Part shown: positions 9,841 through 17,653 of the stretch, piece after piece
Layout: each line of letters starts with the position of its first letter
How positions within the stretch are numbered: position 1 is the first letter of the stretch
From: Lachnospiraceae bacterium
Lineage (GTDB): Bacteria > Bacillota > Clostridia > Lachnospirales > Lachnospiraceae
Reading direction: 5' to 3'
Assembly (NCBI GenBank): GCA_021202075.1
Contig: JAJQDT010000068.1
Span: 1 to 35,733, forward strand
Length of the DNA stretch: 35,733 nucleotides
Notes under the pieces: generated by a model
What the model was told of the DNA's origin: nothing
The model's input: the letters and a program-made list of their open reading frames with translations, nothing else
The model's database searches: none
Translations under genes and position numbers: made by a program

Positions 9841-11477
9841 GCGAAGTACAGGATGCCTGTCAGATCGTGATTGTTACAGGGAAAAGTGCGTACTGGATCG
9901 GCAAGATAACGACGCAGCTGACGATGATGATCCTGAAACTGATGAACACTATTTATCTGGCAAAATGGAAGGGAGCGACAACGCTCAACCGTTTCCGGAA
10001 TATCAAGGGTGACGATTTCATGTTCATCAATGCGTCGACAGAGGATAAAGCCTTATTGCAGCATATCGAAAAGGAAATGGAAGATCATGGGATACTTTTA
10101 GCGCGTCTTCCGGATCTGTGCGGCGGAGACGGACGCACCCAGTATGTAATTTCTCCTTCTGACTCGGCAAAATTTAAGGCGTTCCTGCTCGATCACAATG
10201 CTGGGAGATACAGGGATGTCAAGGTCGGCCCGATCAGTGCGGAGGATTATGCCAGAAGCGGCATTGACCGCAATGGGAGAGAAACGCCGGAAATGCAGGA
10301 ACTGTCCCGGTCAGCAAATGAAGTCATTCAGGAGCAGAAACAGATCGGAGTGCGGCAATCAGCTGGTTATCTGACTATGCAGGAAAGCACTGCGCGGGCG
10401 GCCTGGTCATTGCGCGTATGGGGAAGAAGGCGGGAGCCTGTCAGACAGCCGGCCAGACAGTCAGATAGACAACCTGCCAGAGAGTATACGGAACTGCCGC
10501 TCACCTCACCAATGGTGCAGTACAATCTCGTCCGCCATGATGAACAGGCCACAGAACAGGGGAATATCTCCTGGATATCCAAAGCTCCATTGAAACGTCA
10601 CGAGAAATGGGCGATGTACGAAATGCCGGATGGAATCCATACCGTAATTATTCCAAAATCAGACCTGTACCAACTTGCTACCAGGAATGGGATAGCGTAT
10701 CGGGCGGCGATCTATGCGGAAAGGATGTACCAGGTTGTCAATATGAAGAATGGGGCTATGGAATTGTCCTCTGGTCTGGAGGTGGCGGAGGCAATGAGAA
10801 AACCGGATATCCGGACAGAAAATGAACGGATGAAAAATCTGGCGCACAACAGGGGGTTGGATGCGGAGATGAATATTGAAAAAATTGAAAGCAGAGAGAC
10901 TCCTGAAAGAAAAACCAATGCCAGAGAAATAGATGCCCCCGGTCCTGCAAGGACTTCCTTGTCTGACGGTGAAAAAGACTCAAAAATACACCTGGAAGAA
11001 CCTGTATCGCATGAACCACGAGTGCCACAAAAAGTATCCCTTCCTGCAACGTCTGGTATCTCCGAGCTTAAAATTACCGGTACGATTGGTGATATGGGGG
11101 AACTCGGCTTCCGTGACACTTATTACGTGTCATTCTTGAAAGATGGACAAGAGCGTTATGTCGAGTTTCCTTATTCGGAATGCGATCTTTCTGCAGACAG
11201 AAAAACGCTGACCGTGCGGCTGCGGGACGACCAGGAGTATGATGTGTTTTATAATGACACAGGAAGTATTACCAGGGAGAAGGTAAATGGAGCAGACCTT
11301 CGGAGCATATACGATTCCGAAGCCCGCTCTTTTGTCAGTGACAGGAATACATCGGGAAATCAGGATAGAACTGTACTGGAGCCGCTGCGCCAACAGGAGA
11401 AAAGCAAACGCGGCAAGCAAAAGAAGAATCCTGCAGTAAAGCGCACCAGGCCGGTAAAACCGCGCACCAGGAGATAG
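9837..11477 (+). CDS. PcfB-family (DUF3801) conjugation protein
   Basis: A 546-residue protein whose first ~145 residues fit PcfB/DUF3801 (TTQLTMMILKLMNTIYLAKWK, then FINASTEDKALLQHIEKEME and YVISPSDSAKFKAF). PcfB from the enterococcal plasmid pCF10 is a transfer accessory factor that works with the PcfC coupling protein; here the next gene is the PcfC/VirD4 homologue, in the same order. The remaining ~400 residues are hydrophilic and much longer than in plasmid PcfB. They contain an Arg/Gln-rich patch and a strand-rich C-terminal part (YYVSFLKDGQERYVEFPYSE). The gene overlaps spoVG-like by ATGA. Confidence 0.82.
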   Translation: MSEVQDACQIVIVTGKSAYWIGKITTQLTMMILKLMNTIYLAKWKGATTLNRFRNIKGDDFMFINASTEDKALLQHIEKEMEDHGILLARLPDLCGGDGRTQYVISPSDSAKFKAFLLDHNAGRYRDVKVGPISAEDYARSGIDRNGRETPEMQELSRSANEVIQEQKQIGVRQSAGYLTMQESTARAAWSLRVWGRRREPVRQPARQSDRQPAREYTELPLTSPMVQYNLVRHDEQATEQGNISWISKAPLKRHEKWAMYEMPDGIHTVIIPKSDLYQLATRNGIAYRAAIYAERMYQVVNMKNGAMELSSGLEVAEAMRKPDIRTENERMKNLAHNRGLDAEMNIEKIESRETPERKTNAREIDAPGPARTSLSDGEKDSKIHLEEPVSHEPRVPQKVSLPATSGISELKITGTIGDMGELGFRDTYYVSFLKDGQERYVEFPYSECDLSADRKTLTVRLRDDQEYDVFYNDTGSITREKVNGADLRSIYDSEARSFVSDRNTSGNQDRTVLEPLRQQEKSKRGKQKKNPAVKRTRPVKPRTRR

Positions 11478-11493
11478 ACAGGGGTGAAGAAAT

Positions 11494-12024
11494 TTGGATA
11501 TGTTGAATAAAAAGAAGCCGAACTATGGTTTCTTTCTTTTTTTGCTCGTGATTGCCCTGTATGTTGGCTATTGCCTTGGGATGCTCTATGGGCAGGAGAT
11601 CAGCCTGGATAATCTGACCGCACTGCTGCGGGAAGTGCTGACGCATCCGCTGCCGGTCCAGATCACACCTATCACATCAAGGACGGTGCTGGTGGCTCTC
11701 CTTATCTGGCTGATTATCTTTGCCTATGATATAAGCAACCGGCGAAATTATATGCCAGGGCGAGAGTACGGCTCCGGCCGGCTGGCCACTCCGAAAGAGA
11801 TTAATAAGAAGCTGATGGATAAGGATGACAGGAAGAATAAAATCATTTCCGAGCATATCCGCATCAGCATGAACTCTTGGCTGACGGCTCTGAATAACAA
11901 TACAGTAATTATCGGCGGTTCCGGGTCCGGTAAAACCTTCTATGTTGTGAAAGCAAATGCTTATAATGCTGGCTACACTTCATTTGTGTTCACCGATCCA
12001 AAGGGGTACGCTTATTCAAGATAA
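11494..12024 (+). pseudogene. virD4: VirD4/TraG (PcfC-like) coupling protein, N-terminal fragment interrupted by the 20-kb element
   Basis: The fragment keeps two membrane helices (about residues 10-32 and 66-82), the conserved stretch GREYGSGRLATPKEI and the Walker A motif GGSGSGKT (about 140-148). It runs into element DNA after FVFTDPKG, adds YAYSR and stops. VirD4-type ATPases bring the relaxase-DNA complex to the type IV secretion channel, and this piece lacks Walker B and most of the motor, so it should be inactive. The missing part begins at 32265. Translation probably starts at the TTG at 11494, 7 bases after GGGGTG; an ATG at 11500 is the alternative. Excision of the inserted element would restore the gene. 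Confidence 0.9.
12004..12005 (+). other. attL core dinucleotide (GG) of the inserted element
   Basis: This is the left junction between virD4 and the element, deduced from where VirD4 homology stops. Just inside lies an inverted repeat CAAGAT (12017-12022) / ATCTTG (12034-12039) around an A/T-rich centre, which could be part of a recombinase or regulator site. The exact core depends on the frame-restoration argument; AAAGG is also shared by both ends but would shift virD4 out of frame. Confidence 0.65.
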
Positions 12025-12075
12025 AAAAATTTAATCTTGTTTGGGCATTACATTTTCAGAAAGGAGGGGATGTGA

Positions 12076-14373
12076 ATGCCAAAAATAGCAGTCGCGGAGG
12101 ATCTTACCGCTCTGTATGAACGCCTCTCCCACGACGATGAATTACAAGGGGAATCGAACAGCATTACGAATCAGAAGAAATATCTGGAAGACTACGCCCG
12201 GCGGAACGGATTCCGGAAAATCCGGCATTTTACAGATGACGGTTACAGCGGAACTAACTTCAACCGCCCAGGCTTCAATGCTCTGCTTTCAGAAATTGAA
12301 GCCGGACGGGTGAAGACGGTGATTGTGAAGGACATGAGCCGTTTCGGCAGGAATTATCTGCAGGTTGGTTTCTATACGGAAATGTTGTTTCCGGAAAAGG
12401 GCGTCCGTTTCATCGCGATCAATAACAGCATAGACAGCGCGAATCCGGCGGACAATGATTTCACGCCTTTTTTAAACATCATGAACGAGTGGTACGCAAA
12501 GGACACCAGCAAGAAAATCCGGACGGTCTTTCGGTCAAGGATGCGGGACGGGAAGCGCTGCAGCGGCAGTATTCCCTACGGATATATCCGTAAGCCGGGG
12601 GATAAGCAGACACTCTATGTAGACGAGGAAGCGGCGGCAGTGGTCCGCCGGATATTCAAAAGGGCGGCAGAGGGAATCCCAATGAGCGAGATCGCCAGTG
12701 AACTTACGGAAGATAAAGTGCTGATTCCTGCTGCCTACAAGGAGAAATTGACGGAAGGAAATGCGCGCAGCCATTATTATCATGATAAATATACCTGGAC
12801 ATGTCAGGCGGTCAACAGCATTCTGGGGCGGCAGGAGTATCTGGGATATACAGTGCTTGGAAAAACTGTCCGGGAAAACTTCAAAAACCATAAGGCGAGG
12901 AAAGCCAGACCGGACGAACTTCTGGTTTTCCCCAATACACACGAAGCGATCATAGACCAGGAGACGTGGGATAATGCACAGCGGCTGAGAATCCGGAAAC
13001 CGCGTCACCTGTCGAATGGCCAGATCACCCACCGCCTGTCTGGTATGGTTTTCTGTGCGGACTGCGGCTCACGGATGAGCTACAGCAGCGCGGATACCCA
13101 TCACCGTCCAAATGGGAAAACATATGACTGTGAATCATATTTCCAGTGCAGCCACTACCGGAATATTTATGAACAGTGTACATCGCATTATGTGAAAGCC
13201 TCCGTTCTGGAAGAGACGATTCTCCGTGCTGTCCAGAGCGTGTCCGTGTATGTCATGGAGAATGAGGAACGGTTTATCCGAGAGATGAAAGACCAATGGA
13301 AGCAGCAGCAGACGGAAACCTCCGTGGAGAACCGGAAAGAGCTTGCGGCGGCACAGAGCCGGGTGGCTGAACTGGACATGCTGATCCGGAACCTGTATGA
13401 AAGTAACGCCGCCGGCAAGCTGCCGGATCGGCAGTTTCAGCGGCTGATGATACAGTATGACGCAGAACAGGAGCAGATGGAGAACCGGGTAGCCGAGCTG
13501 CAGACCCTGGCAGATGAAACGGAATGCGAGAAGCTGCAGGCGGAGCGTTTTGCCGCCCTTGTCCGCAAATATGGGGAATGCCAGGAAGTGAGCGACCAGA
13601 TGCTGTACGCATTTATTGAAAAAATCGTCGTCCATGCGGCAACGGGCGGGCGCAGCATTTACCGTCAGCAGAAGATAGATATTTATTTCAATTTTATCGG
13701 AAATTTTCAGCCGCCGGATGCTGCAGAACAGACGGAAGAAGAATTTATTGCGGAGGTTGAAAGCCGGCAGGCAGAAAAAAGGAAACGCTATGTTGCTAAC
13801 CGCAGAGCGAAGGTCGAGGCTATGCGGACAGCTGCGGAAATCGATCCGGAAGCCGCCGCCCGGTATGAAGAATACCTTCAAAGACGTAGAGAATCAGAGC
13901 GGAAAAACAGCAAACGGAGACGCAGGGAAGCCGGTATCATGCCGAGAACTCCGGCTCCGACTGATCCGGATATCATTAAGGCGCGGGCGGCAGAAGCCCG
14001 CAAACGCCGAAAAGCAGATCAGGAAGAACGAATGGCGGCGGAACCAGAGTACGCAGAAATGATCCGTGCGCGGAACAAGGAGTACAGCCGGCGCAAATGC
14101 GAAAAGATGCGAGCCAAAAGGCAGGCACTGATTGAACAGGCGGCGACCGACCCGGAAGCAGCCAGAGAGCTGGCAGAAATGAGGGCAAAAAACGCAGCCG
14201 CACAGAAACGATACAGGGAGCGGAAACGCGCCGAAGCAGAATCCGGATCGATACAGGCTTTGGAGCCTGCTGAAATAAAATCCGAGCCACTACAGGATTT
14301 ATCATCTGCTGAGAATCCGGCAGGGGAAGTGAACACGCAGGCAACTTGTAAAAATTCAGGGGAAGGAGGCTGA
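12076..14373 (+). CDS. large serine recombinase, TnpX/TndX type
   Basis: A 765-residue site-specific recombinase. It has an N-terminal resolvase domain with ALYERLSHDDE (catalytic Ser18) and DMSRFGRNYLQ, and a recombinase domain with YGYIRKPGDKQTLYVDEEAA. A zinc ribbon near 325-375 (FCADCGSRM, later C..C..H residues) is followed by a coiled coil and a DUF4368-like segment (FIEKIVVHAATGGR, about 510-545). From about residue 558 to the end comes an unusual tail very rich in Arg, Lys, Glu and Ala. The enzyme should excise and integrate the surrounding element, leaving virD4 intact or cut. It starts after AAGGAGGGG and lies next to attL, as expected for its substrate. The protein is longer than TndX and close to TnpX in length. 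Confidence 0.92.
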   Translation: MPKIAVAEDLTALYERLSHDDELQGESNSITNQKKYLEDYARRNGFRKIRHFTDDGYSGTNFNRPGFNALLSEIEAGRVKTVIVKDMSRFGRNYLQVGFYTEMLFPEKGVRFIAINNSIDSANPADNDFTPFLNIMNEWYAKDTSKKIRTVFRSRMRDGKRCSGSIPYGYIRKPGDKQTLYVDEEAAAVVRRIFKRAAEGIPMSEIASELTEDKVLIPAAYKEKLTEGNARSHYYHDKYTWTCQAVNSILGRQEYLGYTVLGKTVRENFKNHKARKARPDELLVFPNTHEAIIDQETWDNAQRLRIRKPRHLSNGQITHRLSGMVFCADCGSRMSYSSADTHHRPNGKTYDCESYFQCSHYRNIYEQCTSHYVKASVLEETILRAVQSVSVYVMENEERFIREMKDQWKQQQTETSVENRKELAAAQSRVAELDMLIRNLYESNAAGKLPDRQFQRLMIQYDAEQEQMENRVAELQTLADETECEKLQAERFAALVRKYGECQEVSDQMLYAFIEKIVVHAATGGRSIYRQQKIDIYFNFIGNFQPPDAAEQTEEEFIAEVESRQAEKRKRYVANRRAKVEAMRTAAEIDPEAAARYEEYLQRRRESERKNSKRRRREAGIMPRTPAPTDPDIIKARAAEARKRRKADQEERMAAEPEYAEMIRARNKEYSRRKCEKMRAKRQALIEQAATDPEAARELAEMRAKNAAAQKRYRERKRAEAESGSIQALEPAEIKSEPLQDLSSAENPAGEVNTQATCKNSGEGG

Positions 14374-14600
14374 TGATTATGAGATACCGTATTGAATTTA
14401 CTGACAGAAGACCATGTAAGTATGTGCAGAGCCGCGAAGAATTGTTGTTGTGGCTAAAAAATCCGCGCAATGGAGCGGTCAGTGACATCCGTAAGGTCTA
14501 TACGAATGGCGCGACGGATTCTGTATTTGAAAAATATAAGCCGCTCATAAATAATCCGAACCCATGCATCCGGGAACGTAAAAAATGTCGTATAAGATAA
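14373..14600 (+). CDS. small hypothetical protein after the recombinase
   Basis: A 75-residue basic protein whose ATG shares its A with the recombinase stop (TGATG), so it is co-translated; an ATG at 14379 is a second possible start. It contains RIEFTDRRPCKYVQSREELL and a Cys/Lys/Arg-rich end. I do not recognise it. Its position between the recombinase and a terminator suggests a small accessory or regulatory partner of the recombinase, which is inference only. Confidence 0.5.
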   Translation: MIMRYRIEFTDRRPCKYVQSREELLLWLKNPRNGAVSDIRKVYTNGATDSVFEKYKPLINNPNPCIRERKKCRIR

Positions 14601-14611
14601 AAATTTTTGAG

Positions 14612-14642
14612 AACCGCCTTGTTTTATGCAGGGCGGTTTTTC
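14612..14642 (+). terminator. intrinsic terminator after the recombinase operon
   Basis: AACCGCC (14612-14618) pairs with GGCGGTT (14632-14638), and a T run follows (14637-14641). It lies just upstream of the ribosome binding site of the replication gene, so it may also act as an attenuator between the recombinase and replication modules. Confidence 0.75.
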
Positions 14643-14675
14643 CATGGAAAAAACAAACCGAAGGAGGAATCGTCT

Positions 14676-15455
14676 ATGCCGGACAACCGAAAATATTATT
14701 ATCTCAAGCTGAAAGAGAATTATTTTGAAGATGATGCCATTGTGCTTCTTGAGAGTATGCCGGATGGCATCTTATACTCAAACATCCTTTTGAAACTGTA
14801 TCTGAAATCGCTGAAAAACGGCGGAAAACTGGAGTTTGCGGAAAATATTCCCTACACATCCCAGATGATCGCCACGATTACCCGGCACCAGGTCGGCACG
14901 GTCGAAAAGGCCCTGCGGGTGTTTCTGCAGCTTGGCCTGGTGGAGCCTATGGAGAACGGCGCACTGTATATGAGCAACATCGAGCTTATGATTGGGCAGT
15001 CTTCTACAGAGGCAGAGCGGAAGCGCCGGGCAAGACTGGCTCTGAACCAGAAAAAATGTCTGCCGGATGCCTCTGCGGACAAATGTCCACCATACATACC
15101 GGACAAATGTCCGGACATTTGTCCACCAGAGAGAGAGTTAGATATAGATATAGAGAAAGAGATAAAAGTAAATAAAAGAGAGAGTGAGAGAGAAAAAAGG
15201 ACACCCGCCCCCGCTGCCTGCGGCAAATATGGCAATGTTTGTCTCACTGAGGACGAACTGGCTGAACTGAAGGCTGAGTTGCCGGATCAGTGGGAATATT
15301 ACATTGACCGCTTATCCTGCCACATTGCTTCCACCGGAAAAAGCTATAAAAGCCATGCGGCAACGATTTACAAGTGGGCACAGGAGGATGCGGCGAAAAA
15401 CAGGCCGGGTAAAAAGAAACCGGATTACTCATACAGTGACGGAGACAGTTTATGA
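14676..15455 (+). CDS. DnaD-like phage-type replisome organiser (replication initiator)
   Basis: A 259-residue protein started at the ATG at 14676 after AAGGAGG; the longer frame from 14607 runs through the terminator. Residues 1-115 form the winged-helix N-terminal domain of phage replisome organisers (RKYYYLKLKENYFEDDAI, then LYSNILLKLYLKSLKNGGKL). A low-complexity linker follows (about 130-175), then a C-terminal helical part (YYIDRLSCHIASTGKSYKSH). Proteins of this type bind iterons in their own gene and recruit a DnaC-like loader; the DnaC-like gene is the next one downstream. The linker DNA holds the origin-like sequence annotated separately, the same arrangement as lambda O. Confidence 0.82.
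   Translation: MPDNRKYYYLKLKENYFEDDAIVLLESMPDGILYSNILLKLYLKSLKNGGKLEFAENIPYTSQMIATITRHQVGTVEKALRVFLQLGLVEPMENGALYMSNIELMIGQSSTEAERKRRARLALNQKKCLPDASADKCPPYIPDKCPDICPPERELDIDIEKEIKVNKRESEREKRTPAPAACGKYGNVCLTEDELAELKAELPDQWEYYIDRLSCHIASTGKSYKSHAATIYKWAQEDAAKNRPGKKKPDYSYSDGDSL
15077..15198 (+). other. putative replication origin inside the replisome organiser gene
   Basis: Three 12-bp sites lie close together: GGACAAATGTCC at 15077-15088 and 15101-15112, and its reverse GGACATTTGTCC at 15113-15124. The last two form a perfect 24-bp palindrome. The first is exactly 24 bp from the second, so all three share a 12-bp register. From 15127 to 15198 follows a strand of nearly pure purines plus A/T (repeats of GATATA, GAGAGA and AAAGAG), a likely easily melted region. 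Iterons followed by a purine-rich A/T stretch within the initiator gene is the plan of the lambda origin. Confidence 0.55.
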
Positions 15456-15540
15456 ATCGTGATTGATTTGCGATTTGTAACGAAAATCACCAGATTTTCA
15501 TGAGGATTTTGTAAGGGAAACTGGTGAAGCGGAGATTTAT

Positions 15541-15603
15541 ATGACCAGAGATGGAGCAAGCGAAAATATCCATGAATTTATGAGAAAAAGGTTGATGATG
15601 TAA
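15541..15603 (+). other. possible remnant of a small gene
   Basis: The 250-bp gap between the replisome organiser and the DnaC-like gene holds an open frame from 15481 to 15603, following a stop at 15478. It reads as a protein-like string ending in GEAEIYMTRDGASENIHEFM. The only usual start in it is the ATG at 15541, giving 20 codons. This may be the tail of a decayed gene or a chance frame; I give no function. Confidence 0.2.
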
Positions 15604-15706
15604 CCAGATTGATTCATGGATAACCATGCAGACAGAGCCGCCGGATGAAAGGGAGAATACCCGAAAACCGGGCGGAGCATTACAGAGACAGGGAGGACAA
15701 CAGTGA

Positions 15707-16558
15707 ATGAACAACGAATTATGCGATCTGATCAAAAAAACATCAGAAATTCATGAGGACTCTGGGGACTACACGGGCGAGGACGGGCTTTTATACTGTG
15801 GGAAGTGCCATACTCCAAAAGAATCGTATTTTATTGGGGGGAACAGTTTCTGGGGGCGTGATCGTCATCCAAGGGAATGTGACTGCCAGAGGGCGGCGCG
15901 AGAAGAACAGGAAGCTGCTGAGGAAGCCAGGAACCGGCGCGGGCGGGTGGAACGGTTGAAACAGGATGGCTTTACGGATGCGGCTATGATGGAATGGACA
16001 TTTGCCAATGACAGCGGAAAATGCCGGCAGATGCATCGCGCGCGCGCATACGTAGAGCACTGGGAAGAAATGCAGCAGGAAAATATCGGCTTGCTCCTGT
16101 GGGGAAAGGTAGGAACCGGGAAAAGTTTCTTCGCCGGCTGTATTGCAAATGCGCTTATGGAACGGGAAATCCCGGTACGCATGACGAATTTTGCGCTGAT
16201 ACTGAACGATCTTTCTTCCGGGACAAAAGACAGGAATGAATATATTCATCGGCTTTGTAGCTACCCGCTGCTGATTCTGGATGATTTCGGCATGGAGCGC
16301 GGCACGGAGTATGGACTGGAACAGGTTTACAACGTGATTGATGGGCGATACCGGAGCGGAAAGCCGCTGATTGCTACGACAAATCTGACGCTTGAGGAAT
16401 TGAAGCATCCGGAAGATACCCCGCACGAACGGATTTATGACCGGCTGCTTACCATGTGCGCCCCGGTTTCCTTTATCGGCGAGAACTTCAGGAAGGCAAC
16501 CGCACAGGAAAAAATGGAGCGGTTAAAAACACTGTTTGGTGAAGAAAAAAGCAGTTAG
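15707..16558 (+). CDS. DnaC-like helicase loader ATPase
   Basis: A 283-residue AAA+ protein. It has an N-terminal zinc-binding region (CGKC near 31-34, CDC near 57), a Walker A motif (GKVGTGKSFF, about 132-141), a Walker B motif (LLILDDFG, about 187-194) and a sensor ATTNL near 224. DnaC/DnaI-type loaders place the replicative helicase at an origin. With the replisome organiser upstream, the element carries its own two-part initiation system, useful if it replicates as a circle after excision. A GGGAGGA ribosome binding site precedes the ATG. Confidence 0.88.
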   Translation: MNNELCDLIKKTSEIHEDSGDYTGEDGLLYCGKCHTPKESYFIGGNSFWGRDRHPRECDCQRAAREEQEAAEEARNRRGRVERLKQDGFTDAAMMEWTFANDSGKCRQMHRARAYVEHWEEMQQENIGLLLWGKVGTGKSFFAGCIANALMEREIPVRMTNFALILNDLSSGTKDRNEYIHRLCSYPLLILDDFGMERGTEYGLEQVYNVIDGRYRSGKPLIATTNLTLEELKHPEDTPHERIYDRLLTMCAPVSFIGENFRKATAQEKMERLKTLFGEEKSS

Positions 16559-16576
16559 CAGAAAAAGAGGTGTGAT

Positions 16577-16645
16577 ATGAACAGCAAAGAAAGGGCGCCG
16601 CCGGATTTAGAACGACAGCCGGAAATTAACAGCGGAAGGATGTGA
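16577..16645 (+). CDS. possible 22-residue peptide
   Basis: An ATG at 16577 with an AGAGGTG-like ribosome binding site encodes MNSKERAPPDLERQPEINSG plus two residues, and its stop lies just ahead of the next gene. It could be a leader peptide for translational coupling or a chance frame. Confidence 0.3.
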   Translation: MNSKERAPPDLERQPEINSGRM

Positions 16646-16651
16646 GGATTG

Positions 16652-16951
16652 ATGCCACTGACAAGAGAAGAACAGGAGACGGTTATCCTGTTCGATAATG
16701 ATTCGGATGAAGCGAGGATTTACACTGCGAGTCCGCAGATGATGAAGAAACTCGAAACATTCAGAAAAAATTATCCGGATTGCTACAGAATAATCGAGCA
16801 GACGGATTGCTCTAAGACATTTGTGTGTCCCAAGAATCTGATTACTTTACGGAAGCCAAGAATGGAGACAGCGGAGGACAGAGCAAGAAAAAGCCGGCGA
16901 ATGAGAGAATTCAATTTAAAGAAAAAACCGGATTCAGTTAGCCAGGCTTGA
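16652..16951 (+). CDS. small conserved protein of the mobilizable element
   Basis: A 99-residue soluble protein, MPLTREEQETVILFDNDSDE, with a basic C-terminal half (ETAEDRARKSRRMREF). The ATG at 16652 follows GGATGTGAGG; a TTG one codon upstream is in frame but less likely. Proteins of this look, starting with an REEQET segment and a short acidic strand, accompany DnaC-like genes in clostridial mobilizable elements. The function is unknown to me. Confidence 0.55.
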   Translation: MPLTREEQETVILFDNDSDEARIYTASPQMMKKLETFRKNYPDCYRIIEQTDCSKTFVCPKNLITLRKPRMETAEDRARKSRRMREFNLKKKPDSVSQA

Positions 16952-17048
16952 TGGAAGAAAAACAGAATGATAGATAGCGAGAGGAATAGCCACAGATTTT
17001 TCGCGGGCTGTTTTTTTACGCTAAAAATTGAAAAGGAGCGAATGTACC

Positions 17049-17333
17049 ATGAAAGAATATTCAGAAACAACTCCTGCGCTCGAGCGGGCGCAGAGAAATT
17101 TGGAACAGGCAAAAGCCAGATATGAGGAAGAACGAAAAAAAGCAAATGCGAAACGCCGGAAAGAAGAAAATCACCATAAGTATCTGATGGGCGGCATTAT
17201 CGTGAAATATTTTCCTGAGTGCTACCAGTATAACGAGCAGGAACTAAACGTGATTTTGTCGGCGGCTTTGAACAGTGTGGAGTGCCACAGGGCTTTGCAG
17301 CGGGTGAATAATCAGGATATCCGGCAGACCTGA
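17049..17333 (+). CDS. DUF3847-like mobilization accessory protein
   Basis: A 94-residue protein with a highly charged coiled-coil first half (ERAQRNLEQAKARYEEERKK) followed by a basic turn and a C-terminal helical region (HHKYLMGGIIVKYFPECY). This layout matches the DUF3847-type proteins encoded directly before MobA/MobL relaxases, where a MobC-like role at the nick site is likely. The ATG at 17049 sits 11 bases after AGGAG; the longer frame from 17028 has no site. The hairpin-rich oriT-like region lies between this gene and the relaxase, which supports a DNA-processing role. Confidence 0.65.
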   Translation: MKEYSETTPALERAQRNLEQAKARYEEERKKANAKRRKEENHHKYLMGGIIVKYFPECYQYNEQELNVILSAALNSVECHRALQRVNNQDIRQT

Positions 17334-17640
17334 TGAGTGGTGGCGGTCATGGTTGTTTTGGCAGAAAAAGCGAAGCCGTTTCGCTGTGTCAATCAGTCGG
17401 GGATGTCATAATGCCGCACGCGGATTTGAAGGAAGAGGTAGGCCGCGCAGCGGCCGTAGGGGAAACTGCGTTTTCCCTGTTGGACGCAGCGTTTCACGCG
17501 CGGCCAAACCCCGTAGGGCGCACAGGACCATGCGGAGCGTGGTCTATCTGTGCGCACCCCGCAAGCGGGGTGGAAACCGTGAAGCCGGCGATACCTTTTC
17601 GGTGACCTGTGAAAAATTGGTGGACGCGGGGAAATGTTAC
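17334..17640 (+). other. probable origin of transfer (oriT) region
   Basis: This 300-bp gap before the relaxase is GC-rich and packed with inverted repeats: GGCCGC/GCGGCC (17441-17455), GGGAAA/TTTCCC (17460-17477), CTGCGT/ACGCAG (17466-17489), GCGCACAG/CTGTGCGC with an inner GACCA/TGGTC (17518-17555) and ACCCCGC/GCGGGGT (17556-17571). Such hairpin clusters directly upstream of a MobA/MobL gene are typical of oriT. The nick position cannot be read from sequence alone; the flank of the 17518-17555 hairpin is the best guess. Two open frames here are compositional artefacts. Confidence 0.6.
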
Positions 17641-17653
17641 GGAGATGTTAATT

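Noticed and set aside
12000..12004. AAAGG as the recombination core of the inserted element
   Set aside because: It is present at both ends, but joining there shifts virD4 out of frame; joining at the GG one base later restores the frame.
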